Assembly: GCA_903856555.1 (NCBI GenBank) | Contig: CAIOCC010000237.1 | Location: forward strand, 1 to 20,941 | DNA length: 20,941 bases | Reading direction: 5' to 3' | From: an uncultured Bacteroidota bacterium | GTDB taxonomy: Bacteria > Bacteroidota > Bacteroidia > UBA7662 | Shown: positions 1 to 6,985 of the stretch, piece by piece | How positions within the stretch are numbered: position 1 is the stretch's first letter | How the letters are laid out: the number at the start of each line of letters is the position of its first letter | The notes under the pieces: generated by a model | Told to the model about the DNA's origin: nothing | Databases searched by the model: none | What the model saw: only the letters and a program-made list of their open reading frames with translations | Translations under genes and position numbers: made by a program

Positions 1-114
1 AATTCTTTTGTTAATTTTTTCATGTCTTATGTAAATAGACTTTGTATTAAAAATTTATTCCTAAATAAATAACGATTTTCAACGCCTAACCGGTTTAGTT
101 ACCAAAGGCGATGA
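1..114. other. AT-rich non-coding edge
   Basis: This stretch is much richer in A and T than the rest of the window and has no convincing open reading frame on either strand. Positions 83-110 contain a CGCC...GGCG inverted pair around a near-palindromic AACCGGTT, but the stem is only four pairs long and I assign it no function. The low GC continues into the small gene that follows, so it may be the end of a recently acquired or poorly conserved segment whose other end is outside the window. Confidence 0.4.
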
Positions 115-146
115 AATCAAAAACAACTTACCCGTAGAGGCAAGTT
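115..146 (-). terminator. Rho-independent terminator of the small gene at 156-497
   Basis: Read on the minus strand, an 8-bp stem (AACTTGCC paired with GGTAAGTT, one G.U pair) with a six-base loop spans 146 to 125 and is followed by GTTTTTGATTT. It begins 9 bases after the stop codon of the small gene. Stem, loop and U-tract fit an intrinsic terminator, although the stem is only moderately GC-rich. Confidence 0.6.
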
Positions 147-155
147 AAGACAAGA

Positions 156-497
156 TTAATTTTTAGGAGGAGGGCATTCTGCCAGAACGCTTGGATCCTT
201 CAACTTGAGCAAGGCAGCAAGAACGTTTAATTTAGCTTGAAATAAAGTTTGAGCAGGTTTGTGTTGTAAAGATGCAAATTCCTTGTTTTCATCTTCCACA
301 CCTCCTTCTTCTCCTTCTTTTCCTTTTTCTGCTGTATCGTTTTCAGTGTTTTCAGAACCGCTGTGTTCAGCGCAAATGTCTTCAGATAGCATTTTTTTGA
401 TAGTAACATCTATGCTGGTTGCATAACCAACAAATACGAACAAGAGTGCTGATATAAAGTGAGATGCTATCATTTTTTCTCGAACAAAGATAGGCAT
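156..497 (-). CDS. Small acidic hypothetical protein with N-terminal membrane or signal segment
   Basis: I do not recognise this 113-residue protein. Residues 9-29 are hydrophobic (a signal peptide or single membrane anchor). Residues about 45-72 are rich in Glu, Gly, Asn and Lys and probably disordered. Residues about 80-104 could form an amphipathic helix, and the protein ends in AECPPPKN with one cysteine. A second start at Met9 would place a GAGAAA stretch directly before it, so the start is uncertain. The Glu/Gly/Lys segment is encoded by an unbroken 30-base pyrimidine run on the plus strand (301-330). Base composition is clearly lower in GC than in neighbouring genes, which suggests transfer or a fast-evolving lineage-specific gene. 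The terminator just downstream supports it as a real transcription unit. A small surface or periplasmic protein is possible, but function is unknown. Confidence 0.55.
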   Translation of the reverse strand: MPIFVREKMIASHFISALLFVFVGYATSIDVTIKKMLSEDICAEHSGSENTENDTAEKGKEGEEGGVEDENKEFASLQHKPAQTLFQAKLNVLAALLKLKDPSVLAECPPPKN

Positions 498-557
498 AAA
501 AAATGCGATTTTGGTCCATTTCCGTTGATGCGCGCCAGCAACAATTTCATTTGAGTG

Positions 558-592
558 GACTCATGCAGCGCTACGCTCTGCAGCGCTAAGTC
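558..592. repeat. 10-bp direct repeat within an imperfect inverted repeat
   Basis: TGCAGCGCTA occurs at 564-573 and again at 579-588, separated by CGCTC. Each copy holds the palindrome AGCGCT, so the copies can pair with each other, and GACT (558-561) and AGTC (589-592) form an outer arm. It lies just past the 3' end of the broken transporter gene and upstream of the small gene. No U-tract follows on either strand, so it is not a standard terminator. It could be a 3'-end structure or a protein-binding site. Confidence 0.4.
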
Positions 593-606
593 TGTTCAGA
601 TCTACC

Positions 607-1856
607 TCAGTCCTCCTGAAAATCCAGATCCCTGCCCCAGGTTTCGTGGAGGCGGGACAGGGCCGCAAAGGCAAGGCCCAGGCAAACCATGCCAACCGCC
701 AGGGCCGCATAGGTTTTGGTCGTCCAAGTCTGACCGTATCGATAGCCCAGGGTAATCAAGACCGTGGAGCCCCGTACAAAATTGGGCACCGAGGTGGTGG
801 CGGTAGCCCGCAGATTGGTCCCAAAATGTTCGGAAGCCATGGTGACAAAAACCGCCCAATAACCGGTCGCTAATCCAAGCGCAACACATAGCAGATAAAA
901 TCCGTTTAACGAGGTTACCCAACCGGATAGATAGACACCGGTGGTCAGGACCGTTAGCCACAAAAAAACACGGACAATCTTTTTGCGTGTTCGAAACCGT
1001 TGACTCAAAGCCCCGCTAAGGAAATCCCCCACCGTCAAACCGGCATAGGTGCACATCACGGCATAAGCGGGATTGACCATGCCTTCCACCCCCAATTCCT
1101 TGGCCAATTCAGGGGAAAAAGTAATCAAAATCCCGACACAAAACCAAATGGGAACCCCGATAAGAATGCTATTCAAAAACAAAAGAGCCCGCGACCGGGG
1201 CGTGAATAATTTCCAAAAGGCCCCGCGGCTAACTTCGGCCTTGAGCGTCTGTTGAAACATACCGGACTCCAATGCGCCAAATCGTAACAACAGAAGCGAA
1301 AATCCCAGAACACCGCCTACAACATACGCCGTTTGCCAAGTAAAATTAGAAGCAACCACCCCGGCCAAAATCGCCCCGGCTGCACCCACGTGGCCACCAC
1401 CGTCGTCCCGTGACCCCTGCGTTCCGGGGTCATTAATTCGCTGACCAGGGTAATCCCAGCACCCAATTCGCCCGCCAACCCAAAACCGGCAATCAACCGT
1501 ATCCAGGCATATTGCTCCACCGTTTGAACCCAAGCATTGGCAAGGTTGGCGGCGGAATACAGCAATATAGACCCAAACAAAACCGAGCGACGACCCACCT
1601 TGTCTCCCATCACCCCCCAGGCAATGCCCCCAAGCAACATCCCAACCATTTGCATGTTGAGGATAAAAACCCCGTCCCCCTCCATTTGAGCCTCCGCAAC
1701 ACCCAAATCTCGAAGGCTGCTCACCCGAACGATGCTAAAGAGAACCAAATCGTAGATATCCACGAAATACCCCAGCGCCGCGACCAGAACGGCTTGCATA
1801 ACCTTCTTGGAGGTGTCTTGGGGATGGTTGGCCGCAAGGTTGCCGGCTTCTTTCAT
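607..1856 (-). pseudogene. MFS transporter, broken by a one-base frameshift
   Basis: Two minus-strand frames together encode one major facilitator superfamily transporter of about 416 residues. Residues 1-156 (ATG at 1856) hold the first membrane helices, the loop GDKVGRR typical of MFS proteins, and LMTPERRGHGTTVVAT. The other frame continues with VGAAGAILAGVV from 1389 and runs to the TGA at 607-609, carrying the remaining helices. The join is exact: one G is missing near 1389, where ACG-GTG-GGT is expected and ACG-TGG-GT is read. The loop signature resembles the sugar or aromatic-acid transporter branches, but the substrate cannot be told. No other stop or shift is visible, so this is either a recent inactivation, a sequencing error, or less likely programmed frameshifting. 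It starts 38 bp from the divergent esterase gene, so the two share a very short promoter region. Confidence 0.8.
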
Positions 1857-1894
1857 ACAGGACTCGATTAACTTCGTTCTAAATTAGGTTCAAA

Positions 1895-3169
1895 ATGACC
1901 AACCTTTCCTCGCATCCCTGTTACAGGTTGTGGGCCCTCTTGGCTCTGTTCCTTGGGTCCATTCTGCCGGCTTCGGCCCAACGTTACTTGCAACCGGTCA
2001 TGGCCCAGGTCCAGACCCTCAACGGTATCAACTACGGGCAGGCCGTTGCCTCCAACGGCACCAACCAAACCCTGGCCATGGACCTTTACCTACCGGTGGA
2101 GGCCAATGCAGCTCCTCGCCCGGTGATGTTGTTTTTTCACGGAGGTTCATTCGTGGGCGGGACCCGAAACGATGCGGTGATGACCCGTCTCTGCCAAGAA
2201 TTTGCCAGGCGGGGTTATGTTACAGCGACGGCTTCCTATCGACTGGGCGTTAGCATCGGCATCTCCACTCCATTGGATGCCGAATTTGCCAAGGCGGCCA
2301 TCCGGGCGACCCAGGATGCAAGAGCTGCTGTTCGTTTTCTGCGGCGCAGTGTGGCCGATGGTGTTCCGGGTCAAAGCGGTCTCAATCCTTTTGTTATCGA
2401 CACCAACCAAATCTTTATCGGAGGGTATTCGGCCGGCGCCATCACGGCATTGCATGCGGCGTATTTTCGGGATACTGCATTGGCTACTCCGCTGATTCGC
2501 AATATGTTACGAGTTGTTGGCGGGGGGCTGGAAGGCCTGTCCGGGAATCCCGGTTATTCCTCCAGGGTCCACGGGGTTTTTAATATGGCGGGGGCGCTTT
2601 TGGATTCCCAATTGCTCCAGGCACCGGTGCATCCCACCGTGCATTTTCACGGAATGCAGGACGATGTCGTTCCTTATGCAAGGGGTTACGCTACCTTTTT
2701 GAGCAACCCCATTTTGCAATTGGACGGATCATCCCTCTTGCATCCCCGCATTCAACGACTGGGGGCGCGTTCTCAATTGCACAGTTTTGCGACACTGGGG
2801 CATGACCTGACCGATACCTCCACGACCAACTTTATTATCCAGAAAACTGCGGAGTTCTTTTACGCGGTGTTGACCTCGCTCAAAACGTTGGAGAATCCGC
2901 CGCTGAGCCTGCGCGCCTACCCCAACCCCGCCCAAGACCAAATGACCCTGGAGCTTGGCGGATCATTCTCCGCGCAAGTCACAAGCAGCGATGGAATCCG
3001 CTACCAAATCACCGATGCCTACGGCCGTTCCTGGTCTCAAGGAACCTGGAACGATCCTCAGCAACCCCTTCTACTGGACCTCTCCTCGGCCGCCCCGGGG
3101 GTTTACATGCTCAAGGTCAGGGATGCGAAGGGACGGGGGGCCGAGCTGCGCTTTGTGCGCCGACCCTAA
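1895..3169 (+). CDS. Secreted alpha/beta-hydrolase (esterase/lipase) with T9SS sorting domain
   Basis: This 424-residue protein begins with a signal peptide (about residues 1-29, ending PASAQ). An alpha/beta-hydrolase fold follows: HGGSF at 82-86 is the oxyanion-hole motif of carboxylesterases, GYSAG at 177-181 gives nucleophile Ser179, Asp256 or Asp257 in HGMQDD is the likely acid, and His303 in LGHD the likely base. Residues about 336-424 form a type IX secretion sorting domain: YPNP at 342-345, a beta-rich stretch, then PGVYMLKV and a short basic end. From family knowledge it should cross the outer membrane by T9SS and be released or anchored at the surface, hydrolysing ester bonds; the substrate is unknown. 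It resembles the carboxylesterase/BD-FAE branch. ATG at 1895 is chosen because a complete signal peptide follows. The Shine-Dalgarno sequence is weak, as is common in Bacteroidota. Confidence 0.88.
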   Translation: MTNLSSHPCYRLWALLALFLGSILPASAQRYLQPVMAQVQTLNGINYGQAVASNGTNQTLAMDLYLPVEANAAPRPVMLFFHGGSFVGGTRNDAVMTRLCQEFARRGYVTATASYRLGVSIGISTPLDAEFAKAAIRATQDARAAVRFLRRSVADGVPGQSGLNPFVIDTNQIFIGGYSAGAITALHAAYFRDTALATPLIRNMLRVVGGGLEGLSGNPGYSSRVHGVFNMAGALLDSQLLQAPVHPTVHFHGMQDDVVPYARGYATFLSNPILQLDGSSLLHPRIQRLGARSQLHSFATLGHDLTDTSTTNFIIQKTAEFFYAVLTSLKTLENPPLSLRAYPNPAQDQMTLELGGSFSAQVTSSDGIRYQITDAYGRSWSQGTWNDPQQPLLLDLSSAAPGVYMLKVRDAKGRGAELRFVRRP

Positions 3170-3203
3170 TTGCCTCGGCGTCCTTTTTGGAGGACCTGAT
3201 AAA

Positions 3204-3223
3204 GGCCCGGTGAAAGCCCGGCC
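3204..3223 (+). other. Imperfect hairpin upstream of the TonB receptor gene
   Basis: GGCCCGG (3204-3210) and CCCGGCC (3217-3223) can form a stem of 4 + 2 pairs interrupted by one C.C mismatch, with loop TGAAAG. A smaller stem (GTCCT/AGGAC) lies at 3180-3195. Neither is followed by a U-tract. They occupy most of the 84-bp gap between the esterase and receptor genes and could be leader-RNA structure. The function is not established. Confidence 0.25.
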
Positions 3224-3253
3224 AGCAGATGCCTTGCCTAATTTCGCGGCCGC

Positions 3254-5428
3254 ATGCGTTGTCTGCCTGTTCGCTCGGCCCTGAGGCTCTTTTTGTTTCT
3301 CCTAGGAAGCTTGGCGGTTTGCCCCAACGGGGGCATGATGGCTCAAAACCTCCCCAAACCAAGCCCGGATACCCTCGTACATGCGCCGTGGTTACGCGAG
3401 GTCCTGGTAGCCGGGACTCGTAACCGCAAAAGCACGGTCAGCCTTCCCCTCCCAGCGACCGTGATTTCGGAGGAACAAATCAAACGTTCGGCCACCCTCC
3501 GCCTCAGCGATCTCTTGCAAGACCAAAGCGGTTTGATCCTTCAACAGGGATTTGGGACCGGCATCCAAATCCAAGGCCTGGGGCCGGAGTACAACCTCAT
3601 CCTTTTGGACGGAGAACCCCTCATCGGTCGCAGTGCAGGAACCCTCGAACTGCAGCGCCTGGGATTGAACCAGGTCAAACGGGTCGAGATCGTCAAAGGT
3701 CCGTCCTCGGCTTTGTACGGTAGCGAGGCATTGGGCGGGGTCGTTAACCTGGTCACCGACGATTCCGAGAACAACCAAAACCAAGGATCGGCCTCCCTTC
3801 GAATTGGCACCCTCAACTCCCTGGACCTGGGCATCCAGGCCCAACAGCGCCTGAGCAAGCGCCAACCCGCTTTTTGGGACGGGGGGGTCAATTATTTCCA
3901 AACCGATCAATACAGCCTGCGGCCTTTCACCCAATCCCCGTTGCTCAGCCCCCTCCGGCGCTTTTCGCAACAACAAAAATTTCGCTGGTCGCCACATCAG
4001 GACCACCACCTGCTCATGCAATGGCGAAGCAACCATGATCGAAGCGAAAGTCTCTTGTCAGCGGTGACCAATGGCCAACGCGTGGAATCGTTGGGCAATG
4101 AACAAAACGGTGAACACAACCTCCGTTTGGATTGGGTACACCAGCCCTCTCGTCATCTCAAAAACTACAAAGGGCGGCTGCGCTTGTACGGTAGTCAATT
4201 TGACAAAAAACAAAGCCTCGAAAACGCAGACGGCCTACTTTACAGCGATGGCTTCGAACAGCGTTACCTCAAAGCCGAATGGCAGGGGATTTGGACTTCT
4301 TCGCCTCAATCCGAATGGGTCTATGGAATGGGAACGGTCCGAGATGCCGTTCGTAGCGAGCGGTACGGGGGGGATATGCAAGAAAGAACCAACCCCGTTT
4401 GGTATGTGTTCCAACAATGGGATCATAAGTTCAACGAAAGGGCTTCGATGCTTGCAGCGGTTCGCTTTGACCGATACCAACTCTTTGGTTCGGCGTGGAG
4501 CCCCAAAATCGCCATGCAATGGTGGCAAAACCCCTTGGTCAATTGGAAAATTTCCATCGCACGCGGTTTCAAAACCCCTGATTTCAGGCAATTGTACCTC
4601 AATTTTATCAACCCAGCCGCCGGGAATTACCGGGTTCTGGGGAGTTTGAATGCCCAACAAGTCATTGCCGCTTTGGATTCGGCCGGGCTCATAGCATCCC
4701 GCACCAATGAATTTGCCTTGCTTCAGGAATTGAGGCCGGAGTATTCAACTTCGATTCAATGGGGGCGCACCCGTTACGGCCGGCGGGGGATCCTGGATTG
4801 GCGCTGGGAAAGCCATTGGTTCGGACACCTGCTCGAAAACATGATTGATAGTCGACCGGTCGCTATCCAAACAGATGGATCCCAGATTTTTTCGTACCTC
4901 AATATCAACCGCGCCTACACCACCGGTATCGAAAACAAACTAAGCTTGGAGCATCCACGTTGGTCCGCCAACTTGGGTTGGCAAATGTTATGGACGGGCC
5001 GACCGGAGGATTGGACTCGTATCCGTAACAAAGAAGTGTACACCCGAGGCGAGGACGGATTTAGCCGACTGATGCGGGCCTCCGATTACCGGGGATTGCC
5101 TTTCCGCTCCAACCAACAGGTGCAGATTGGCCTGACCAAAATTCTAGCAAAGGATTTTTATCTGCGTTGGCAGACCACCTACCGTTCCTCTTGGTTGACG
5201 GCCGACACCGACGGTAATGGCCTGTACAATCGTCAGGATTTGCGGGCCGCCGGCTTTGCGGTGCACCGACTGGTGGGTGGCGGGCCGATCACCTGGAACA
5301 AGACCGGGGTGGTGCTCCAATTGCAGGCCGGGATTGATAATCTATTTAATTATCGCGATGCGTTTTTTGTACCAAACCTTAATCCCCGGTCGTTGTTTAT
5401 CCAATTGGAATGGCGGCCTACGCCCTAA
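3254..5428 (+). CDS. TonB-dependent outer-membrane receptor, probably haem (HmuR-like)
   Basis: This 724-residue outer-membrane protein has a signal peptide (about 1-31, ending GGMMAQ), a plug domain (about 62-170) and a 22-strand-type barrel to the C-terminus. Plug signatures are RLSDLLQDQSG, ILLDGEPLIG and VEIVKGPSSALYGSEALGG. In the barrel, FKTPDFRQLYLNF at about 439-451 matches the FRAP-type segment seen in HmuR/HemR/BtuB-like receptors. The protein ends in an aromatic-rich strand (LFIQLEW). No carboxypeptidase-like N-terminal domain is present, which argues against a SusC-type glycan receptor. The HmuY-like lipoprotein gene starts 45 bp downstream, so haem is the most likely cargo, with energy supplied by TonB-ExbBD encoded elsewhere. 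Cobalamin or an iron chelate are the main alternatives. The start was chosen for the complete signal peptide. Confidence 0.85.
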   Translation: MRCLPVRSALRLFLFLLGSLAVCPNGGMMAQNLPKPSPDTLVHAPWLREVLVAGTRNRKSTVSLPLPATVISEEQIKRSATLRLSDLLQDQSGLILQQGFGTGIQIQGLGPEYNLILLDGEPLIGRSAGTLELQRLGLNQVKRVEIVKGPSSALYGSEALGGVVNLVTDDSENNQNQGSASLRIGTLNSLDLGIQAQQRLSKRQPAFWDGGVNYFQTDQYSLRPFTQSPLLSPLRRFSQQQKFRWSPHQDHHLLMQWRSNHDRSESLLSAVTNGQRVESLGNEQNGEHNLRLDWVHQPSRHLKNYKGRLRLYGSQFDKKQSLENADGLLYSDGFEQRYLKAEWQGIWTSSPQSEWVYGMGTVRDAVRSERYGGDMQERTNPVWYVFQQWDHKFNERASMLAAVRFDRYQLFGSAWSPKIAMQWWQNPLVNWKISIARGFKTPDFRQLYLNFINPAAGNYRVLGSLNAQQVIAALDSAGLIASRTNEFALLQELRPEYSTSIQWGRTRYGRRGILDWRWESHWFGHLLENMIDSRPVAIQTDGSQIFSYLNINRAYTTGIENKLSLEHPRWSANLGWQMLWTGRPEDWTRIRNKEVYTRGEDGFSRLMRASDYRGLPFRSNQQVQIGLTKILAKDFYLRWQTTYRSSWLTADTDGNGLYNRQDLRAAGFAVHRLVGGGPITWNKTGVVLQLQAGIDNLFNYRDAFFVPNLNPRSLFIQLEWRPTP

Positions 5429-5473
5429 TAATTCCCTTCATCATCGTCCCAAAATCGACCCAAAACTCCAACC

Positions 5474-6148
5474 ATGAAAGCTTTCGTCCCACGACCTCTT
5501 TCCTTCAAAGCCATCGCCCTTTTCCTTGGCTTTGCGGCATTCACCATCGCCTGCGATGACAACAACCCCATCCCTCCGGTGGGACTGCAGGCCGTGACGG
5601 TTCAGAACCTCATCGCCGATACCATCATTGGGATTACCCCCGGGGTACCCCCGGCCGGCGGGATTCCTTACGGCGCTGGCAAATTCACCTTCTACAGCTT
5701 GGAGACCAACTCCATTATTCCCTCCACCGACTCAGCGAGTAATCGTTGGGATTTGGGCTTCCGCGGTACCACCATTATCACCAATTCGGGCAGCAGCGGG
5801 CCTGGCCAGGGTGGGGCTTTCGTATGGACCGGTCTCTTCGCCGACCTCAAATCCACCCCTGCCGATTCGACATTCCGAGTAGATGCCGCGCCCAACTACG
5901 CCATTCCGGTTGGAAGTGGCCGTGCTTGGTACACCTACTCGCAGGCCGAACAGCTGGTGCGTCCGATCCCCGGCAAAATCCTCGTCATCCGCACCTCTTC
6001 CGGCAAATTTGCCAAAGTCGAAATTCTCAATTATTACAAAGGAGGCGTAACCCCAGCGGTCACCGAACCCGATTCGGTCAAATACAAACTGCAACGCCAC
6101 TACACCTTCCGCTACACGTTCCAGCCCAACGGAAGTCGGGATTTCTAA
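5474..6148 (+). CDS. HmuY-family lipoprotein, predicted haem-binding
   Basis: This 224-residue protein has a lipoprotein signal with lipobox TIAC and acylated Cys27 followed by DDN. The rest matches the HmuY fold in its most conserved pieces: GKFTFYSL (70-77), NRWDLGFRGTTI (90-101), GKILVIRTSSGKFAKVEI (167-184) and the terminal HYTFRYTFQPNGSRDF. In Porphyromonas gingivalis HmuY scavenges haem and passes it to the TonB receptor HmuR, and here the gene directly follows a receptor gene, likely in one operon. Haem is held by two histidines in P. gingivalis and by methionines in several homologues. This protein has only one histidine (His209, in the final strand) and no methionine after the start, so its ligand chemistry, or its ligand, may differ. 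Such proteins are usually lipid-anchored at the cell surface. Family call firm, function inferred. Confidence 0.85.
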   Translation: MKAFVPRPLSFKAIALFLGFAAFTIACDDNNPIPPVGLQAVTVQNLIADTIIGITPGVPPAGGIPYGAGKFTFYSLETNSIIPSTDSASNRWDLGFRGTTIITNSGSSGPGQGGAFVWTGLFADLKSTPADSTFRVDAAPNYAIPVGSGRAWYTYSQAEQLVRPIPGKILVIRTSSGKFAKVEILNYYKGGVTPAVTEPDSVKYKLQRHYTFRYTFQPNGSRDF

Positions 6149-6154
6149 AAATCG

Positions 6155-6228
6155 TAGCGGGGAGCAGAATCGAACTGCCGACCTTAGGGTTATGAATCCT
6201 ACGCTCTAACCATCTGAGCTACCCCGCC
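6155..6228 (-). tRNA. tRNA-Met (anticodon CAU)
   Basis: The 74-nt minus-strand cloverleaf has acceptor GGCGGGG paired with CCCCGCT (first pair G.U), D arm GCTC/GAGC, anticodon loop TTCATAA and T arm GGCAG/CTGCT with loop TTCGATT. The discriminator base is A at 6155 and CCA is not encoded. The anticodon stem TAGGA/CCCTA has an A.C mismatch next to the loop. There is no C1.A72 mismatch, so this is not an initiator. Elongator Met is most likely, but tRNA-Ile2 (CAU, lysidine-modified by TilS) cannot be ruled out. Its 3' end lies 7 bp from the stop of the convergent lipoprotein gene, and it follows the DUF2256 gene on the same strand. Confidence 0.93.
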
Positions 6229-6278
6229 TTAAAGAACAAGTGTACCGCTTTGGGCGGTTGATGGGGGGCAAATATACA

Positions 6279-6422
6279 TCAAGGAGCCTTGGAACTGCAT
6301 TTCTTGCTGCAGTATCGCACCTGCTCCCAATTCAAGATCCATTTGCGGCGCCAAGTGAAGCTGCGGCCGCAGGTTGGACAGATTTTGGTGGGCAGAAAGG
6401 GCTTTCGGTGAGCGGTTGCCAT
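6279..6422 (-). CDS. DUF2256 family small zinc-ribbon-like protein
   Basis: This 47-residue protein carries two cysteine pairs, CPTC (15-18) and CSKKC (38-42), around the aromatic/basic stretch SFTWRRKWILNWEQVRYC. That arrangement is the signature of DUF2256 proteins, which probably bind one zinc ion; their function is unknown. The ATG at 6422 is preferred to upstream starts because it lies 4 bp after the stop of the SRPBCC gene, which indicates translational coupling, and because family members are about this long. It probably shares a transcript with the SRPBCC gene and perhaps with the tRNA gene downstream. Confidence 0.82.
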   Translation of the reverse strand: MATAHRKPFLPTKICPTCGRSFTWRRKWILNWEQVRYCSKKCSSKAP

Positions 6423-6426
6423 CCAA

Positions 6427-6891
6427 TTACTTGGCGGGAAACAGGGCCTCCATGGCCTTGGTGCGGTATTCAAAAATTTCTTGGAGCTGACCTCGAATCA
6501 AGAGATGCTGGGCCAAATCCCCCAAGATGCCCATGGGCGGGATATAAGAAACCCGGTCTTCCATCCAGGTGCCGCCGTCCCCTGGGGTGAGTCGATGCTC
6601 ATGGTGCCAGAAGCGGTAAGGTCCCAAAACCTGCTCATCCACAAAATATTCCCCGGGAATAACCTCCGAAATACGGGTGACCCAGGTGGTGGTCCACCCC
6701 GGAAGGGGACGAACGCGGTAGGCAATCATCATCCCGGAATGCATCACCGGGGGCAAATCAGGGGTTTGAATTTGAAAACCCATGCGGGGTGGGGTGATGC
6801 GGGCCAAATTGCGGGGCGTGGCCACAAAGTCCCAGAGGGTTTCCGGGGAGGCCGGCAACCATTGTTTTTCGTAAAGCTGATAAAATCCCAT
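6427..6891 (-). CDS. SRPBCC (START/Bet v1-like) family protein
   Basis: This 154-residue soluble protein has the ligand-binding SRPBCC layout: an N-terminal strand (YQLYEKQWLPASPETLWDFVATPRNLARITPP), a central sheet and a long C-terminal helix. The pieces GPYRFWHHEHRL and ILGDLAQHLLIRGQLQEIFEYR are typical of the small cyclase/dehydrase-like SRPBCC proteins of Bacteroidota and Cyanobacteria. Such domains bind hydrophobic ligands, and no catalytic residue can be named. ATG at 6891 is used; a TTG two codons upstream is less likely. It is followed after 4 bp by the DUF2256 gene and diverges from the LptF/G permease gene across 94 bp. Confidence 0.8.
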   Translation of the reverse strand: MGFYQLYEKQWLPASPETLWDFVATPRNLARITPPRMGFQIQTPDLPPVMHSGMMIAYRVRPLPGWTTTWVTRISEVIPGEYFVDEQVLGPYRFWHHEHRLTPGDGGTWMEDRVSYIPPMGILGDLAQHLLIRGQLQEIFEYRTKAMEALFPAK

Positions 6892-6985
6892 GACCAATTA
6901 ACATATCAGGACACGCTTCGTTTTGATTCCGGTGGTTTTAGGACGATTTTTGGGCAAAGAGCGCTACGGCGCGATGAACCTCCCC

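Noticed and set aside
34..48. Promoter-like ATAGACTTTG near the left edge.
   Set aside because: One base too long for TAnnTTTG and no gene starts downstream on that strand.
1317..1533. Two overlapping separate transporter genes in place of one broken gene.
   Set aside because: The N-terminal residues of the 3' frame upstream of 1389 have no MFS similarity, while the two parts join perfectly at one missing base.
3200..3253. Possible cobalamin riboswitch before the TonB receptor (GGTGAAAGCCCGG resembles a B12-riboswitch core piece).
   Set aside because: The rest of the consensus (the CTGCCCCGCAACTGT-like part and the GAGCCAGGAGACC-like part) is absent, the gap is only 84 bp, and the HmuY neighbour points to haem.
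3392..4036. Long minus-strand open frame inside the TonB receptor gene.
   Set aside because: It is antisense to a firmly identified receptor, has no recognised domain, and reflects codon bias of the real frame.
6244..6258. Small hairpin ACCGC/GCGGT between the DUF2256 and tRNA genes as a terminator.
   Set aside because: Only five pairs and no U-tract on either strand; readthrough into the tRNA is as likely.
6923..6985. N-terminal extension of the LptF/G permease from a TTG start.
   Set aside because: The extra residues do not resemble the family N-terminus; ATG at 6986 gives the usual one.
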